Position numbers and translations under genes: made by a program. The notes beneath the pieces are model-generated. The model searched no databases. It was not told the origin of the DNA and saw only the letters and a list, made by a program, of their open reading frames with translations. This document shows, in pieces, positions 1 through 11,160 of a stretch of 64,000 bases of DNA; positions within the stretch are counted from its first letter, which is position 1; every line of letters begins with the position of its first letter. Where the stretch lies: the NCBI GenBank assembly GCA_028023455.1, contig JAQFVV010006216.1:749001-813000 (forward strand), in the 5' to 3' direction. The stretch comes from Epiperipatus broadwayi (taxonomy: Eukaryota; Onychophora; Udeonychophora; Euonychophora; Peripatidae).

Positions 1-1885
1 TTTAACCTTTACATCCTTACAAATATTACTATTAAATAAAATACTTTTAATAAATTTATCAGAGTATCCAACACTCAAGTAATCTTTATAAAATTGATAT
101 TTCTGAAACAAAGCTACCCCACTAGAATTATTTAATTTAATACTCCTATAACAATAATTCCTTAAAGCAGCTACTTTATGAGATACAGACTGATAGCCAT
201 CAGGTTTAATTATAGATTTTAATTCTTTACTTTTAACTAAATGACTGCACAATAAACAATTAGTTTCTACATTTCTAATCACCAAAAGATCTAAAAATTT
301 TAACTTACCAAAATCTAACCCCCCTCCTTCTAACACAAATTTTATAGAAGGATCAAAGCAATTAAACTGATTTATAAATTCCTTCATTTTATCATTCTCA
401 ACTACAAATAAACAATCATCAACATATCTGACAAATAATTTTACATATAAACAATTCTTTTTAATAATAATTTCTTCTTCCATAAAACTAATATAAACTG
501 AACATACTAAAGAAGAAATAATATAACCTGTTATCCACCCTTCCTTAATCTTATAAAAATTACCTTTATAGGTAAAATACATAGAATCTTCCAATAACAA
601 AAGCAAATCATTACTTACCTTAATTTTATTTTTTGATAAAGAACTTTTCTTAATCAATACGGACAAAAGAACATCAATACTGCTTAACCTATTAACAGAC
701 TGATACATATTTTCAATATTTAAACTTCCAAATACCCAATTACTTTCCATTTTAAAATTATTAATTTTATCAAAAGCCTCAAAAGAAGAAGAAACTGTGT
801 ACTGACCAAAATCAACAAACTGTTTTAAAAAATTATTCAAGAATCTAGAAATATCCTCTACAACACTACCTGCAAATTCAAAAATAAATCTTAAAGAAAA
901 TCATCTTTATGAGTTTTAATATTCACAAACATCTTAGCTGATATGAAATCATTAGGATAGCATTTTAAATAATCTACTCTATTAAAAATTTCTAAATTAA
1001 CCATTTTCTTCATAATATCTATCAATTTTCTTTTAATCAAATTATCTGGATCTTTATCAAACAACATATACTTACCATTATTTAATTCTCTATCCATTTT
1101 CTCTTTGAATTCATCTCCTTTCATAATAACAAACCTACCAGCTTTGTCTTCACGAGAAATGATTACATGATTAGCAATTAACCTATTCTTAAGATGTTTA
1201 ATCTCAGCAGGATTAATAACAAATTTTCTTTCCTTTTTAAACTTTTATTTCTGCTCATCACTCAAATTACTAGATTCAATAGACGAAATTGTATCAAAAA
1301 CTATATTTTTTGAATGAAATGGAACAAAATTAGGGCCTTTACCAAGAATATCTAATTCTCTATCATTTAACTTCAAATCAGAAAGATTAACAAATCTATC
1401 CTCAGAAAGATTATTCTCAAACCCTTTATCACTACAATAAATTTTATTAACTTTTCCAAACAACCACTTTAATTTTCTTTCATATTTTTTACAATAGGAA
1501 TTTGATCTATTCTGTCTAAATTGTCTCATAAAAAAATTCAAAATTGAATAATTAAAATCTTGCCTCCTTTCTAAATAATATCTATTTCTTTTATATAGAG
1601 AAATAAATTTGTAAAACCTTACAAACGTATCTTTTAAAAAACTATTTAATATATATGTTTGTAACTTAAAAACTAAATTCTTATTTTGAAGCAACTTTTT
1701 ATTTCTACTAAAATTAATAACACAGCACCTAGGAAAAATACTAAATTCCCTACATTTTTTAAGAAAATAAATTTGCCATCATAAAGACTCTATCCTATCA
1801 CTCAATCTAGACAAATTTTTAATCCTTCTAATAACATTCAATGGAAAATTATTAAAAACTAAACTCCACAAACCCATACTAAAAA
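1..1885 (-). pseudogene. PLE family A polyprotein, N-terminal domain plus RT, broken
   Basis: On the minus strand the stretch 1694-1245 encodes the basic N-terminal domain, 1124-891 the part ending in an NIKTHK-type motif before the RT, and 850-1 the RT with the motif SLNIENMYQSV (near 720) and YVDD (near 425). Compared with copy 2 it has a 23-bp deletion near 1245 that shifts the frame and an Arg codon changed to TGA near 1783. It also shares with copy 2 a -1 type frame change near 895. Unlike copy 2, it keeps the frame between the RT motifs near 535. The aspartate of RT motif A appears as Asn in the first copy (SLNIEN versus SLDIEN), another sign of decay. Confidence 0.85.
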
Positions 1886-1891
1886 ACCCAA
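1..1891 (-). mobile_element. Penelope-like element family A, copy 1, cut by the window edge
   Basis: Minus-strand retroelement that matches copy 2 (2590-4999) closely along its whole length at an offset of about 3,085-3,108 bp; by eye the copies are about 95% identical. The visible part runs from the 5' end, ending in a shared AAAACCCAAT-type junction near 1891, through the N-terminal domain and into the reverse transcriptase. The GIY-YIG endonuclease part would lie left of base 1. It sits head-to-tail with copy 2, an arrangement known for Penelope elements. The body is broken in several places, so this copy is not expected to be active by itself. Confidence 0.9.
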
Positions 1892-1939
1892 TTACTAATA
1901 CCCTTATAAATTAAAACCCAATAAAATCATACACACACT

Positions 1940-2184
<245 letters not shown>

Positions 2185-2589
2185 AACTAAATAAACACAA
2201 ATATACTCTTTCAACCCAAACTCAAACAACAAACATACATAAATGACATTCAAATATATCAATAATTAAAAAACAAAAAATATATCAATAATAAAATATC
2301 AATAATAAATAATAATAAAATATCAATAATAAAATATATCAATAATAAAAGAAAAAAAAATCTTTACACTACATCAGCAAAAGTACTCTTAAATGCAAAA
2401 AAACTCATTAAAATGTAAACATTACAAGCATAAAGCTAAACTAGTCAATATAAAATCAAAACAACCCTAAATCCAAAATTAAACCAGACCAGCGTAAAAA
2501 TAATATTAAAACACAACCTAAGGTTTCACTGCTACAAGCAGACTTTTCAAGTGTAAATAACTACCAAAAACTACACAATATATATAATA
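2185..2589 (-). other. AT-rich 3' tail region of PLE family A copy 2
   Basis: No gene. It contains a short irregular repeat of ATCAATAATAAA units (about 2266-2350) and AT-rich sequence just downstream (minus strand) of the endonuclease stop codon. It is probably the 3' untranslated part of copy 2. Confidence 0.5.
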
Positions 2590-2973
2590 TTAAATACTAC
2601 CCACAAATCCATTCACTTCCCATCCACCCTTAATATTAAAAGAACTCTTAAATAAGTTAATTGCTTCAGAATAATAAATTTTCAATAATAAAGACTCTTT
2701 AATTCTTCTTTTGATTTCATTTCTCTCAAAGAAGACAACCTTAGCTTCATCAAAATCAATAGTGTGGCCTGTATCCTTTCCATGGACATACAAAGCAGAA
2801 CTAAGATATTTATTTGTAACTCTACTTTTATGAACCTTTATTCTTTCATTTAAACTCAAACTACTCTGACCTATGTAAACCTTCTTACAAAATAAACAAG
2901 GGATAAAATATACTACACCAGGAATAGTCTTCCTATCAAAAACTTCTTTTGTATTATTTAATAAATTATTCAA
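2590..2973 (-). pseudogene. PLE family A GIY-YIG endonuclease domain
   Basis: The 127-residue segment carries the GIY-YIG nuclease signature: VVYFIPC at residues 20-26, YIGQ at 33-36, then an ERIKVH helix with the conserved Arg (45), and Glu at 83. Two Cys (26, 29) and two His (64, 70) match the CCHH motif typical of PLE endonucleases. In PLEs this domain nicks target DNA to prime reverse transcription. It is in the same frame as the RT segment upstream but separated by one TAA codon, so the start given by the first Met is artificial. The domain itself looks intact. Confidence 0.9.
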
Positions 2974-2985
2974 TGTAACGCCCCT

Positions 2986-3567
2986 TTAACAAGCAATTTT
3001 CTTATTTCCAAACAATTTACTATTTCTACACACAATTTTATAAGAAGACAATTTAAATGGCAAAGAAATAAAATCATATTTTTCTTTAACCTTTACATCC
3101 TTACAAATATTACTATTAAATAAAATACTTTTAACAAATTTATCAGAGTATCCAACACTTAAGTAATTTTTATAAAATTGATATTTCTGAAACAAAGCTA
3201 CCCCACTAGAATTATTTAATTTAATATTCCTATGACAATAATTCCTTAAAGCAGCTACTTTATGAGATACAGACTGATAGCTATCAGGTGTAATTATAGA
3301 TCTTAATTCTTTACTCTTAACTAAATGACTGCACAATAAACAATTAGTTTCTACATTTCTAATCACCAAAAGATCTAAAAATGTTAACTTACCAAAATCT
3401 AACCCCCCTCCTTCTAACACAAATTTTATAAAACGATCAAAACAATTAAACTGAGTTACAAATTCCTTCATTTTATCATTCTCAACTACAAATAAACAGT
3501 CATCAACATATCTGACAAATAATTTTACATATAAACAATTCTTTTTAATAATAATTTCCTCTTCCAT
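2986..3567 (-). pseudogene. PLE family A RT, palm C-terminal half and thumb
   Basis: This 193-residue segment begins just before RT motif C. YVDD is at residues 20-23 (catalytic Asp pair), followed by a hydrophobic strand, then the FGKLTFLDLLVIRN segment that matches the PLE stretch around motif D/E, and a basic region with YQSVSHKVAALRNY. It continues the RT of 3615-3923 after a 1-bp deletion near 3607 and runs in frame to a TAA before the endonuclease. Confidence 0.9.
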
Positions 3568-3614
3568 AAAACTAATATAAACTGAACATACTAAAGGAGA
3601 AATAATATAACCTA

Positions 3615-3990
3615 TTATCCACCTTCCTTAATCTTATAAAAATTACCTTTATAAGTAAAATACATAGAATCTTTCAATAACAAAAGCAAATCTTTAATTA
3701 CCTTAATTTTATTTTTTGATAAAGAACTTTTCTTAATCAATACAGACAAAAGAACATCAATACTGCTTAACCTATTAACAGACTGATACATATTTTCAAT
3801 ATCTAAACTTCCAAATACCCAATTACTTTCCATTTTAAAATTATTAATTTTATCAAAAGCCTCAAAAGAAGAAGAAACTGTGTACTGACCAAAATCAACA
3901 AATTGTTTTAAAAAATTATTCAAGAATCTAGAAATACCCTCTACAACACTACCTGTAAATTCAAAAATAAATCTTAAAGAAAACCATTTT
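3615..3990 (-). pseudogene. PLE family A RT, fingers and motif A
   Basis: The segment 3615-3923 contains RT motif A as SLDIENMYQSV, with the catalytic Asp at residue 41 of the open segment. The stretch 3924-3990 in the same frame reads into a conserved EFTGSVVEGISRFL region, so the true domain starts upstream of the first Met. The link to the N-terminal segment at 3974 needs a -1 frame change that is also present in copy 1. Confidence 0.85.
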
Positions 3991-4984
3991 TATGAGTTTT
4001 AATATTCACAAACATCTTAGCTGATATAAAATCATTAGGATAGCATTTTAAATAATCTATTCTATTAAAAATTTCTAAATGAACCATTTTCTTCAGAATA
4101 TCTATCAATTTTCTTTTAATTAAATTATCTGGTTCTTTATCTAACAACATATACTTACTATTATTTAATTCTCTATCCATTTTCTCTTTGAATTCATCTC
4201 CTTTCATAATAACAAACCTACCAGCTTTGTCTTCATGAGAAATGATTACATGATTAGCAATTAACCTATTCTTAAGATGTTTAATCTCAGCAAGATTAAT
4301 AACAATTTTTTCTTTCCTTTTTAAACTTTTATTCAAAATCGATTGAATACCAACTTTCTGCTCATCACTCAAATTACTAGATTCAATAGACGAAATTGTA
4401 TCAAAAACTATATTTTTTGAATGAAATGTAACAAAATTAGGGCCTTTACCAAGAATATCTAATTCTCTATCATTTAACTTCAAATCAGAAAGATTAACAA
4501 ATCTATCCTCAGAAACATTATTCTCATACCCTTTATCACTACAATAAATTTTATTAACTTTTCCAAACAACCACTTTAATTTTCTTTCATATTTTTTACA
4601 ATAGGAATTTGACCTATTCTGTCTAAATTGTCTCATAAAAAAATTCAAAATTGAATAATTAAAATCTTGCCTCCTTTCTAAATAACATCTATTCCTTTTA
4701 TATAGAGAAATAAATTTGTAAAACCTTACAAACGTATCTTTTAAAAAACTATTCAATATATATGTTTGTAACTTAAAAACTAAATTCTTATTTTGAAGCA
4801 ACTTTTTATTTCTACTAAAATTAATAACACAGCACCTAGGAAAAACACTAAATTCCCTACATTTTTTAAGAAAATAAATCTGCCATCGTAAAGACTCTAT
4901 CCTATCACTCAATCTAGACAAATTTTTAATCCTTCTAATATCATTAAATGGAAAATTATTAAAAACTAAACTCCACAAACCCAT
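3974..4984 (-). pseudogene. PLE family A N-terminal domain
   Basis: A 336-residue open segment starting at Met at 4984, the likely natural start because copy 1 diverges from copy 2 just beyond it. It is basic. Conserved PLE landmarks are LGKGPNFV near residue 180, DKAGRFVIM near 255, and KMFVNIKTHK near the end, the counterpart of the PK.YGLPKIHK motif that opens the PLE RT. It ends at a TAA caused by the frame change at about 3982. The role of the N-terminal domain in PLEs is not well defined. Confidence 0.85.
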
Positions 4985-5000
4985 ACTAAAAAACCCAATA

Positions 5001-5326
5001 AATCACCTTCATAGGTTATGACTTAAAAGCACTCTAAATGTAGAACAAAGGATCGAGAACAGAATGAATCCATCTATTCTTGATAGCTCTGATGTTTACA
5101 AGTTTAGTCTTGTCAACATTATAGGTAATTCATAGTGAAATTAATAACCCTCGTGTGCCAGGTTCCATCTGGTTGATCAATTAATTTCATTCTTAATTAA
5201 CAATAATGTTGACAAAGATATGCTTATAAACATCAGAGCTACCAAGAATAAGTGGATTTATTCTATTCTTGATTCCATAGTCAACATTTAGAGTACTTTC
5301 AAGTCATAATCTGAGAAAGATGATTA
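5001..5326. mobile_element. Foldback (inverted-repeat) MITE-like element
   Basis: A long imperfect palindrome: arms about 5001-5148 and 5181-5326 pair almost end to end. For example TATGACTTAAAAGCACTC pairs with GAGTACTTTCAAGTCATA, and TAGCTCTGATGTTTA pairs with TAAACATCAGAGCTA. The unpaired centre is about 30 bp. It begins directly at the 5' boundary of PLE copy A2. No coding potential. Whether it is a DNA-type MITE or a PLE-linked inverted structure cannot be told from sequence alone. Confidence 0.85.
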
Positions 5327-5364
5327 ACTTCCCTTATTTAGGTATACATTGAGCTTTGTTTAAT

Positions 5365-5813
<449 letters not shown>

Positions 5814-5894
5814 TATAAGTTTTTGGGATATACCGTGCCTTATTTTCCATTGAGCACCGATATTTCGACAGAATAGCAACCGCCATTTTCAAGG

Positions 5895-6409
5895 TTAACT
5901 TTTGAAAGAAAAACCATTAGATCTTAACAAATAACATGACTGTGTGCAAGATGAGAAATGAGATTCCAGTTCAGCATTCGCAATATGAGGCTTATCAAAA
6001 TGTTTATTTTCCTCAGTATTTTTACCTGTTAATTTTAAGTTAATATTGGATAAAAAAAGAGGTTTCCACATAGCTGGAATATGTTGTGCTTCATCAGTTC
6101 TATTTAAACCAGTAGGTCTCTTTAATATTTCAATTGATTCTCTCATGGTTCTTAAATCATATCTTTCCAAATTAGCAAGTAGTTTTGTATTGTCAAAATT
6201 AGGTTTGTGACCAGTTTCTAAATAATGGGAAGTAAAAACTGGTGAACTAATTTTTTGTTGAAAAGCATTTTTATGTTCTTTAATTCTGACATTAATTCAT
6301 CTATTAGACTAACCCACATAGCCTCTTGAGCACTGGAAACATGGAATTTCATAAACTCCTTGGTGTTCCAAAAGTATTCTGTCTTTAGGTTTATACAAAA
6401 AATCACCAA
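5895..6409 (-). pseudogene. PLE family B endonuclease C-terminal part, broken
   Basis: Two open pieces (6409-6218 and 6170-5895) together correspond to the GIY-YIG region after YVG and the C-terminal tail (LERYDLRTMRESIEILKRP, then IPAMWKPLF). The first Gln after the YVG signature is a TAG stop near 6310; the plus copy keeps CAG there. The tail ends with NGFSFKS, shared with the plus copy. Confidence 0.75.
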
Positions 6410-6872
6410 TTTTTTTGCCAGTAGAAAAAGTGGTCTTTATATTAAAACAAGATAGTCTTCTACTGATTTTATCAGTAACTCCCCTAATGTAAGGCAAAAT
6501 TACTCTATTAAAAGAGGAATTATCAATTTTATCCTCTTTTTTCTTTTTAGTATTAATGTTATATAAAGCCTTACATATGATGTTTTTATTATAATTATTA
6601 GAAAGCAGAATACTTTTTGTAAGTTTTATTTCTTGAGAAAGATGTTCTTTATCAGATAAATTATAAGCTCTAGTGAAAAGATTTTTAGCTACAGAAAAAA
6701 TTTGTGCAGGATGATGATGAGAATTAAAATCAAGATATATGTTTGTATGAATGTATTTTCTGTAAACTGATATTGACAAAGTTTCATCACATTTTCTTGC
6801 AATTAAAACATCCAGAAAAGAAAGTGATCTGTTATTTTCCACTTCCGTAGTAAATTTAATATTTAGTGCCAA
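6309..6872 (-). pseudogene. PLE family B RT C-terminal half and start of GIY-YIG
   Basis: The 187-residue segment holds the post-motif-C RT region (SLSFLDVLIARK), then the linker, and ends with GVYEIPCFQCSRGYVG, the first half of the GIY-YIG nuclease, before a TAG. It is separated from the RT core by a 1-bp deletion near 6872, because the plus copy reads NNWHPNIKF in one frame. Confidence 0.85.
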
Positions 6873-7375
6873 TTATTTATAAAAGCAAGAAAAGAATTTA
6901 AAGAATCAATTCCATGAGGCCATATGACAAAAGTATCATCCACATATTTAAGCCAAATAGAAGGTTTTTTAGTAGCTGCACATAATACTTGACTTTCAAA
7001 ATTGTCCATGAAAAGATCAGCAATGACAGGTGAGAGTGGGGATCCCATAGAAAGTCCTTTAATTTGTTTAAACAGTTGAGAATTATAAACAAAAAATGTA
7101 TTTTCAAGGCAATGTTTTGCTAAAGGAATAATAAAATCAGGTAAATAATTATTCTGAGCTATTATATTTAATGCTTCTTCAACAGGAATATTAGTAAACA
7201 TAGAAGAAACATCAAAACTAACCAATAAATCAGTTCCAGTTAGTTTTAAGTTTTTAATTACTGAAATAAAATGGCTTGAATTTTTAATTCTTGAAGGAAT
7301 CTTGTCTGTCAATGGCTGTAAGTATTGGGCTAAATATCGAGCCAAAGCATGTGTGGGAGAGCCTATAGCACACAC
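6863..7375 (-). pseudogene. PLE family B RT core, minus copy
   Basis: The 170-residue segment contains RT motif A with its catalytic aspartate (SFDVSSMFTNIP, Asp 55), motif B GLSMGSPLSPVIADLFM, and motif C YVDD. The 5' part (residues 1-30) covers the 97-bp stretch that has no partner in the plus copy. All catalytic residues visible here are kept. The element is truncated at 7375, where its inverted partner starts. Confidence 0.88.
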
Positions 7376-8269
7376 AATTCAAGCCATTTTATTTCAATAA
7401 TTAAAAACTTAAAACTAACTGGAACTGATTTATTGGTTAGTTTTCGTGTTTCTTCTATGTTTACTAATATTCCTGCTGAAGAAGCATTAAATATAATAGC
7501 TCAGAACAATGATTTACCTGATTTTATTATTCCTTTAGCAAAACATTGCCTTGAAAATACATTTTTTGTTTATAATTATCAACTGTTTAAACAAAGTAAA
7601 GGACTTACTATGGGATCCCCACTGTCACCTGTCATTGCTGATCTTTTCATGGACAATTTTGAAAGTCAAGTATTATGTGCAGCTACTAAAAAACCTTCTA
7701 TTTGGCTTAGATATGTGGATGATACTTTTGTCATATGGCCTCATGGAATTGATTCTTTAAATTCTTTTCTTGCTTTTATAAATAATTGGCATCCAAATAT
7801 TAAATTTACTATGGAAGTGGAAAATAACAGAACACTTTCTTTTCTGGATGTTTTAATTGCAAGAAAATGTGATGAAACATTGTCAATATCAATTTACAGA
7901 AAATCCACTCATACAAACAGATATCTTGATTTTAATTCTCATCATCATCCTGCACAAATTTTTTCTGTAGCTAAAAATCTTTTCACTAGAGCTTATAATT
8001 TATCTGATAAAGAACATCTTTCTCAAGAAATAAAACTTACAAAAAGTATTCTGCTTTCTAATAATTATAATAAAAACATCATATGTAAGGCTTTATATAA
8101 CATTAATACTAAAAAGAAAAAAGAGGATAGAATTGATAATTCCTCTTTTAATAGAGTAATTTTGCCTTACATTAGGGGGGTTACTGATAAAATCAGTAGA
8201 AGACTATCTTGTTTTAATATAAAGACCACTTTTTCTACTGGCAAAAAAAATGGTGATTTTTTTGTATAA
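7349..8269 (+). pseudogene. PLE family B RT, plus copy, motif A aspartate lost
   Basis: The open frame begins at 7349, but element homology starts at about 7376, so the first ten residues come from the junction. RT landmarks: motif A as SFRVSSMFTNIP, where Arg 33 replaces the catalytic Asp (GAT in the sister copy, CGT here), motif B GLTMGSPLSPVIADLF at 85-100, and YVDD at 122-125. The frame closes with TAA at 8269 because a run of seven Ts near 8258 has one more T than the sister copy. Predicted catalytically dead. Confidence 0.88.
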
Positions 8270-8450
8270 ACCTAAAGACAAAATACTTTTGGAACACCAA
8301 GGAGTTTATGAAATTTCGTGTTCCCAGTGCTCAAGAGGCTACGTGGGTCAGTCTAATAGACGAATTAATGTCAGAATTAAAGAACATAAAAATGCTTTTC
8401 GACAAAAAATTAGCACATCAGTTTTTACTTCCCATTATTTACATGAATAA
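8250..8450 (+). pseudogene. PLE family B GIY-YIG endonuclease, interrupted
   Basis: A 66-residue piece in the frame after the T-run frameshift. GVYEISC at 18-24 and YVGQ at 31-34 form the GIY-YIG core, with Cys 24 and 27 and a VRIKEH helix. It runs into a 123-bp insertion after SHYL and stops. The domain resumes after the insertion at about 8578 (ETGHKPNF) and continues to 8901. Confidence 0.88.
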
Positions 8451-8564
8451 GCATTTATTTTATAACGTCTTGCGTGCGATTATAATTACAATAGAATGAC
8501 AGCCTGTTAAGGTTTTCATTTATTAATAACATTCTCACAGTGTCTGCACAATTAGCTTAACAGG
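8442..8564. mobile_element. 123-bp insertion with 13-bp target-site duplication
   Basis: The sister PLE copy reads straight through TTCCCATTATTTAGAAAC. Here TTCCCATTATTTA occurs twice, at 8429-8441 and 8565-8577, around 123 bp of foreign sequence. The right half of the insert is a hairpin whose outer stem (CCTGTTAAG at 8503-8511 and CTTAACAGG at 8556-8564) ends flush with the duplication. No poly(A) tail and no coding potential. The family is not recognised. Confidence 0.85.
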
Positions 8565-8577
8565 TTCCCATTATTTA

Positions 8578-8901
8578 GAAACTGGTCACAAACCTAATTT
8601 TGACAATACAAAACTACTTGCTAATTTGGAAAGATATGATTTAAGAACCATGAGAGAGTCAATTGAAATATTAAAGAGACCTACTGGTTTAAATAGAACT
8701 GATGAAGCACAACGTATTCCAGCTATATGGAAACCTCTCTTTTTATCCAATATTAACTTAAAATTAACAGGTAAAAATACTGAGGAAAATAAACATTTTG
8801 ATAAGCCTCATATTGCGAATGCTGAACTGGAATCTCATTTCTCATCTCGCACACAGTCACGTTATTTGTTAAGATTTAACGGTTTTTCTTTCAAAAGTTA
8901 A
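8578..8901 (+). pseudogene. PLE family B endonuclease C-terminal tail, plus copy
   Basis: Continuation of the GIY-YIG domain after the 123-bp insertion: ETGHKPNFDNTKLLANLERYDLR, then MRESIEILKRP and IPAIWKPLF, ending NGFSFKS. It matches the tail of the minus copy almost residue for residue. The first Met in this stretch (8626) is internal, not a real start. Confidence 0.8.
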
Positions 8902-8990
8902 TCTTGAAAATGGCGGTTGCTATTTCGTCGAAATATCGGTGCTCAATGGAAAATAAGACACGGTATATCCCAAAAACTTATAATTTATCT

Positions 8991-9578
8991 ACATCATATA
9001 ACCGTGAAAACATTAAGTATAACAATATATATATATATAATAAGTGTAATATAGCAATCAAAAACATTTTTAAAGAAAAAAAGATATACTTTTCTGAATT
9101 ACAAACTATTCATAAGTAGTAAAAAAAACTTTTAATGCATAAAAAACATCTCTTTCATTTTTAAAATAGAAGTATTAGTTATTTATAAATGTCAGATTTT
9201 TTTTTTCATTTAGTTCGTTTATATCAAAGAACATATTTTCTTCTCTTTTTTTTAAACCAGTTTAAATTTTAATATATATATTTTACTTAAAAATAATGGA
9301 TTATCATCATTTGTTCTCATTATATATGTGTATATATATATATAAAAACACGGTATTGAATAAACAGTACTTAAGAAAATTTATCATTTCAGTATTTACA
9401 TATATTTACAAGCTTTGTATTAATTAGTATTTACATATTTGATATTTGGTTATTAATTTACTAGAATTTTTAAATGAATAGAAAATAATTATTTTTTTTG
9501 TAAATTTAATGAATATAGCTATATGTAAATAAATAATTTAGCAATATAAATAATTATAATCTTCTGAAAGAAAATTAA
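8991..9578. other. AT-rich DNA, no gene seen
   Basis: Only AT-rich sequence with short (TA)n runs (9026-9042, 9326-9343). The small reading frame that runs over 8904-9119 is the PLE B 3' end read into flanking DNA. Confidence 0.6.
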
Positions 9579-9718
9579 TCTTCACACATGCTTTATGAGA
9601 TTAAATTTATGTGCACTCACCCATCAATAAGACTTTTAGAAACAAATACTTATGCTTTTAAAACACTTTTTGGTGGGTGAGTGCACATAAATCTAATCTA
9701 ATAATGCAAGTGTAAGGA
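9579..9718. mobile_element. Hairpin MITE-like element, 48-bp arms
   Basis: Arms 9579-9627 and 9671-9718 are inverted repeats. The core GTGCACTCACCC is perfectly mirrored as GGGTGAGTGCAC, with flanking matches TTAAATTTAT/ATAAATCTAA. The loop is 43 bp. No coding capacity and no clear target duplication. Confidence 0.75.
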
Positions 9719-10261
9719 TTTTTTTATAAGATTATCATTAAAGTTATATTAAATGGGCTACATTTAATTGTATGATGATTGAAAATGTGTCTTAATTAAT
9801 ATCATTCATCAGATGTTTCATTGCAATAATAACTGGAATATCAACAAAAACAATATCCATTGATATAACCAGCACTTGGAAAGTTTACAATCCAGTAAAT
9901 GCATACTAAGAAGTACTGAAAAGTTAATCGTTAAAACGTTTGTATATGTTGTAATAGTCAAGACCCTTACAATAATACTATTCATTGAATCCACTATAAC
10001 ATGAATAAGCATAGTGTTATTTAATAATAGATATACTTAGTTTATCTTTCAGTATTAAGTTCATGAAATACCCTCAGGAAATATTTCAGGAGTATACTGT
10101 ATTTTTATATTCAATGATTTAAAAAAAAAAATTTCATATGTTCATAATATTTAATGGTTAAAGCAACTAATATATTACCTTCTATCTAAAATACCTATAC
10201 AGATCACGTATCAAATGACTTTATCTTTGGATACAATAGGTCATGATTTTTTTCTAATGTG

Positions 10262-10312
10262 GCATACATTGGCCGGGAAGCGAACCTGCGACAACTGCTT
10301 ATAAGGCAGAAA
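10262..10312 (-). pseudogene. tRNA-like 3' half, tRNA-Ile(TAT)-like
   Basis: On the minus strand an anticodon-like arm (CTGC, loop CTTATAA, GCAG) gives anticodon TAT, followed by a B-box-like GGTTCGCTTCC at 10276-10286. There is no recognisable A box or acceptor 5' strand, so this is a half tRNA or the head of an old SINE, not a working tRNA gene. Confidence 0.45.
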
Positions 10313-10739
10313 TTATATCCAGACTTGACAATTTTTACAAAAAATAAGTAAAATCTTTAAATAAATAACAATAATTTATTGACAGGTTTGTATTTTACAT
10401 AATTATTTGTACACACTTGTTTTAATTTTCAACCAAATATACATTTATTAATAAATATTTACAAATTATATATTCAATAAAACTATTATTAATAACCTTT
10501 TAAATTATAGGTTTTAATTTATATTGAATTTTTCTTTATTTATAATTAATTTTCATGTTGTTTTTATAATAATGTCATCTCTAAATCATCTTTTAGTTGA
10601 TGTTTCACAAGCATATATGGAAAAACAAATACAAAACAATAACATTTATAATTACAGTCTATAATTATTCTATGTCTTTAATAATAAAAGATACAATACT
10701 ACATGTTGTTGAATCCTATAAATATAACTTACCTACTTA

Positions 10740-11160
10740 GTGACCTTTAACTTTAGTAATATTATATATAATAAGTTATTTACTTACATAATGCTATGTT
10801 TTAATCTGTAGCAATCATTAGGGATCACTCATTACACATGTACTGTGAACTAATAAACTCTTTTAAGGAATACTCTCCTTTCCAAATACAAGGTAAAGTA
10901 TTTTGAAAATATAGAATGTATCCACTCTACCTTTTTTAACCTAAACATATATGTATAAACAAATCTTAAGCAATTGGAAATGAGAGCATGAAGATATGAA
11001 TTAATCACTTAGTATTGCATTCGCTATGCTTTAATTATTGATGTTTGTGAAATTTTTACAATTTACAACAGATCAGTATTAGATATAATATTAAACATAT
11101 ATGTAATAAGCTGCTTCTTTATATAGCACTATGTTTTACTGTGTAACAATCATTAGGAAA
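10740..11160 (-). repeat. R1 repeat, tandem unit of about 330 bp, minus orientation
   Basis: The motif AACAATCATTAGG near 11145 recurs as AGCAATCATTAGGG near 10812, giving a period of about 332 bp. In reverse complement the stretch aligns with 15340-15790 (for example GAGTATTCCTTAAAAG, TAGAGTGGAT and TTAAGATTTG). Non-coding. Confidence 0.7.

Larger units (their letters stand above)
2590..4999 (-). mobile_element. Penelope-like element family A, copy 2, full coding span
   Basis: Complete coding span of a PLE on the minus strand, in the order N-terminal domain, RT, C-terminal GIY-YIG endonuclease, as in Penelope/Poseidon-type elements. The coding length is about 800 codons. Three lesions break it: a frame change near 3982 shared with copy 1, a 1-bp deletion near 3607 (CACCTT where copy 1 has CACCCTT), and a TAA codon near 2987 between RT and endonuclease. 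The 5' end abuts a foldback element at 5001. Confidence 0.92.
5814..7376 (-). mobile_element. Penelope-like element family B, minus copy
   Basis: 5'-truncated PLE on the minus strand, spanning the middle of the RT to the 3' end. It pairs head-to-head with the plus copy at 7375-8990. The arms are very similar over about 1.46 kb and are separated by a 97-bp stretch (7278-7374) found only in this copy. It lacks the 123-bp insertion seen in the plus copy. Confidence 0.9.
7375..8990 (+). mobile_element. Penelope-like element family B, plus copy
   Basis: 5'-truncated PLE, mirror partner of 5814-7277. Homology starts at AATTCAAGCC (7375) and ends at CTTATAAT (about 8988). It carries three lesions of its own: loss of the motif A Asp, an extra T in a T-run near 8258, and a 123-bp insertion at 8442-8564 flanked by a 13-bp direct repeat. 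Confidence 0.9.

Noticed and set aside
6898-7760. Second-frame 69-codon peptides inside both family B RTs
   Set aside because: They overlap the RT in another frame and mirror each other only because the RT copies do.
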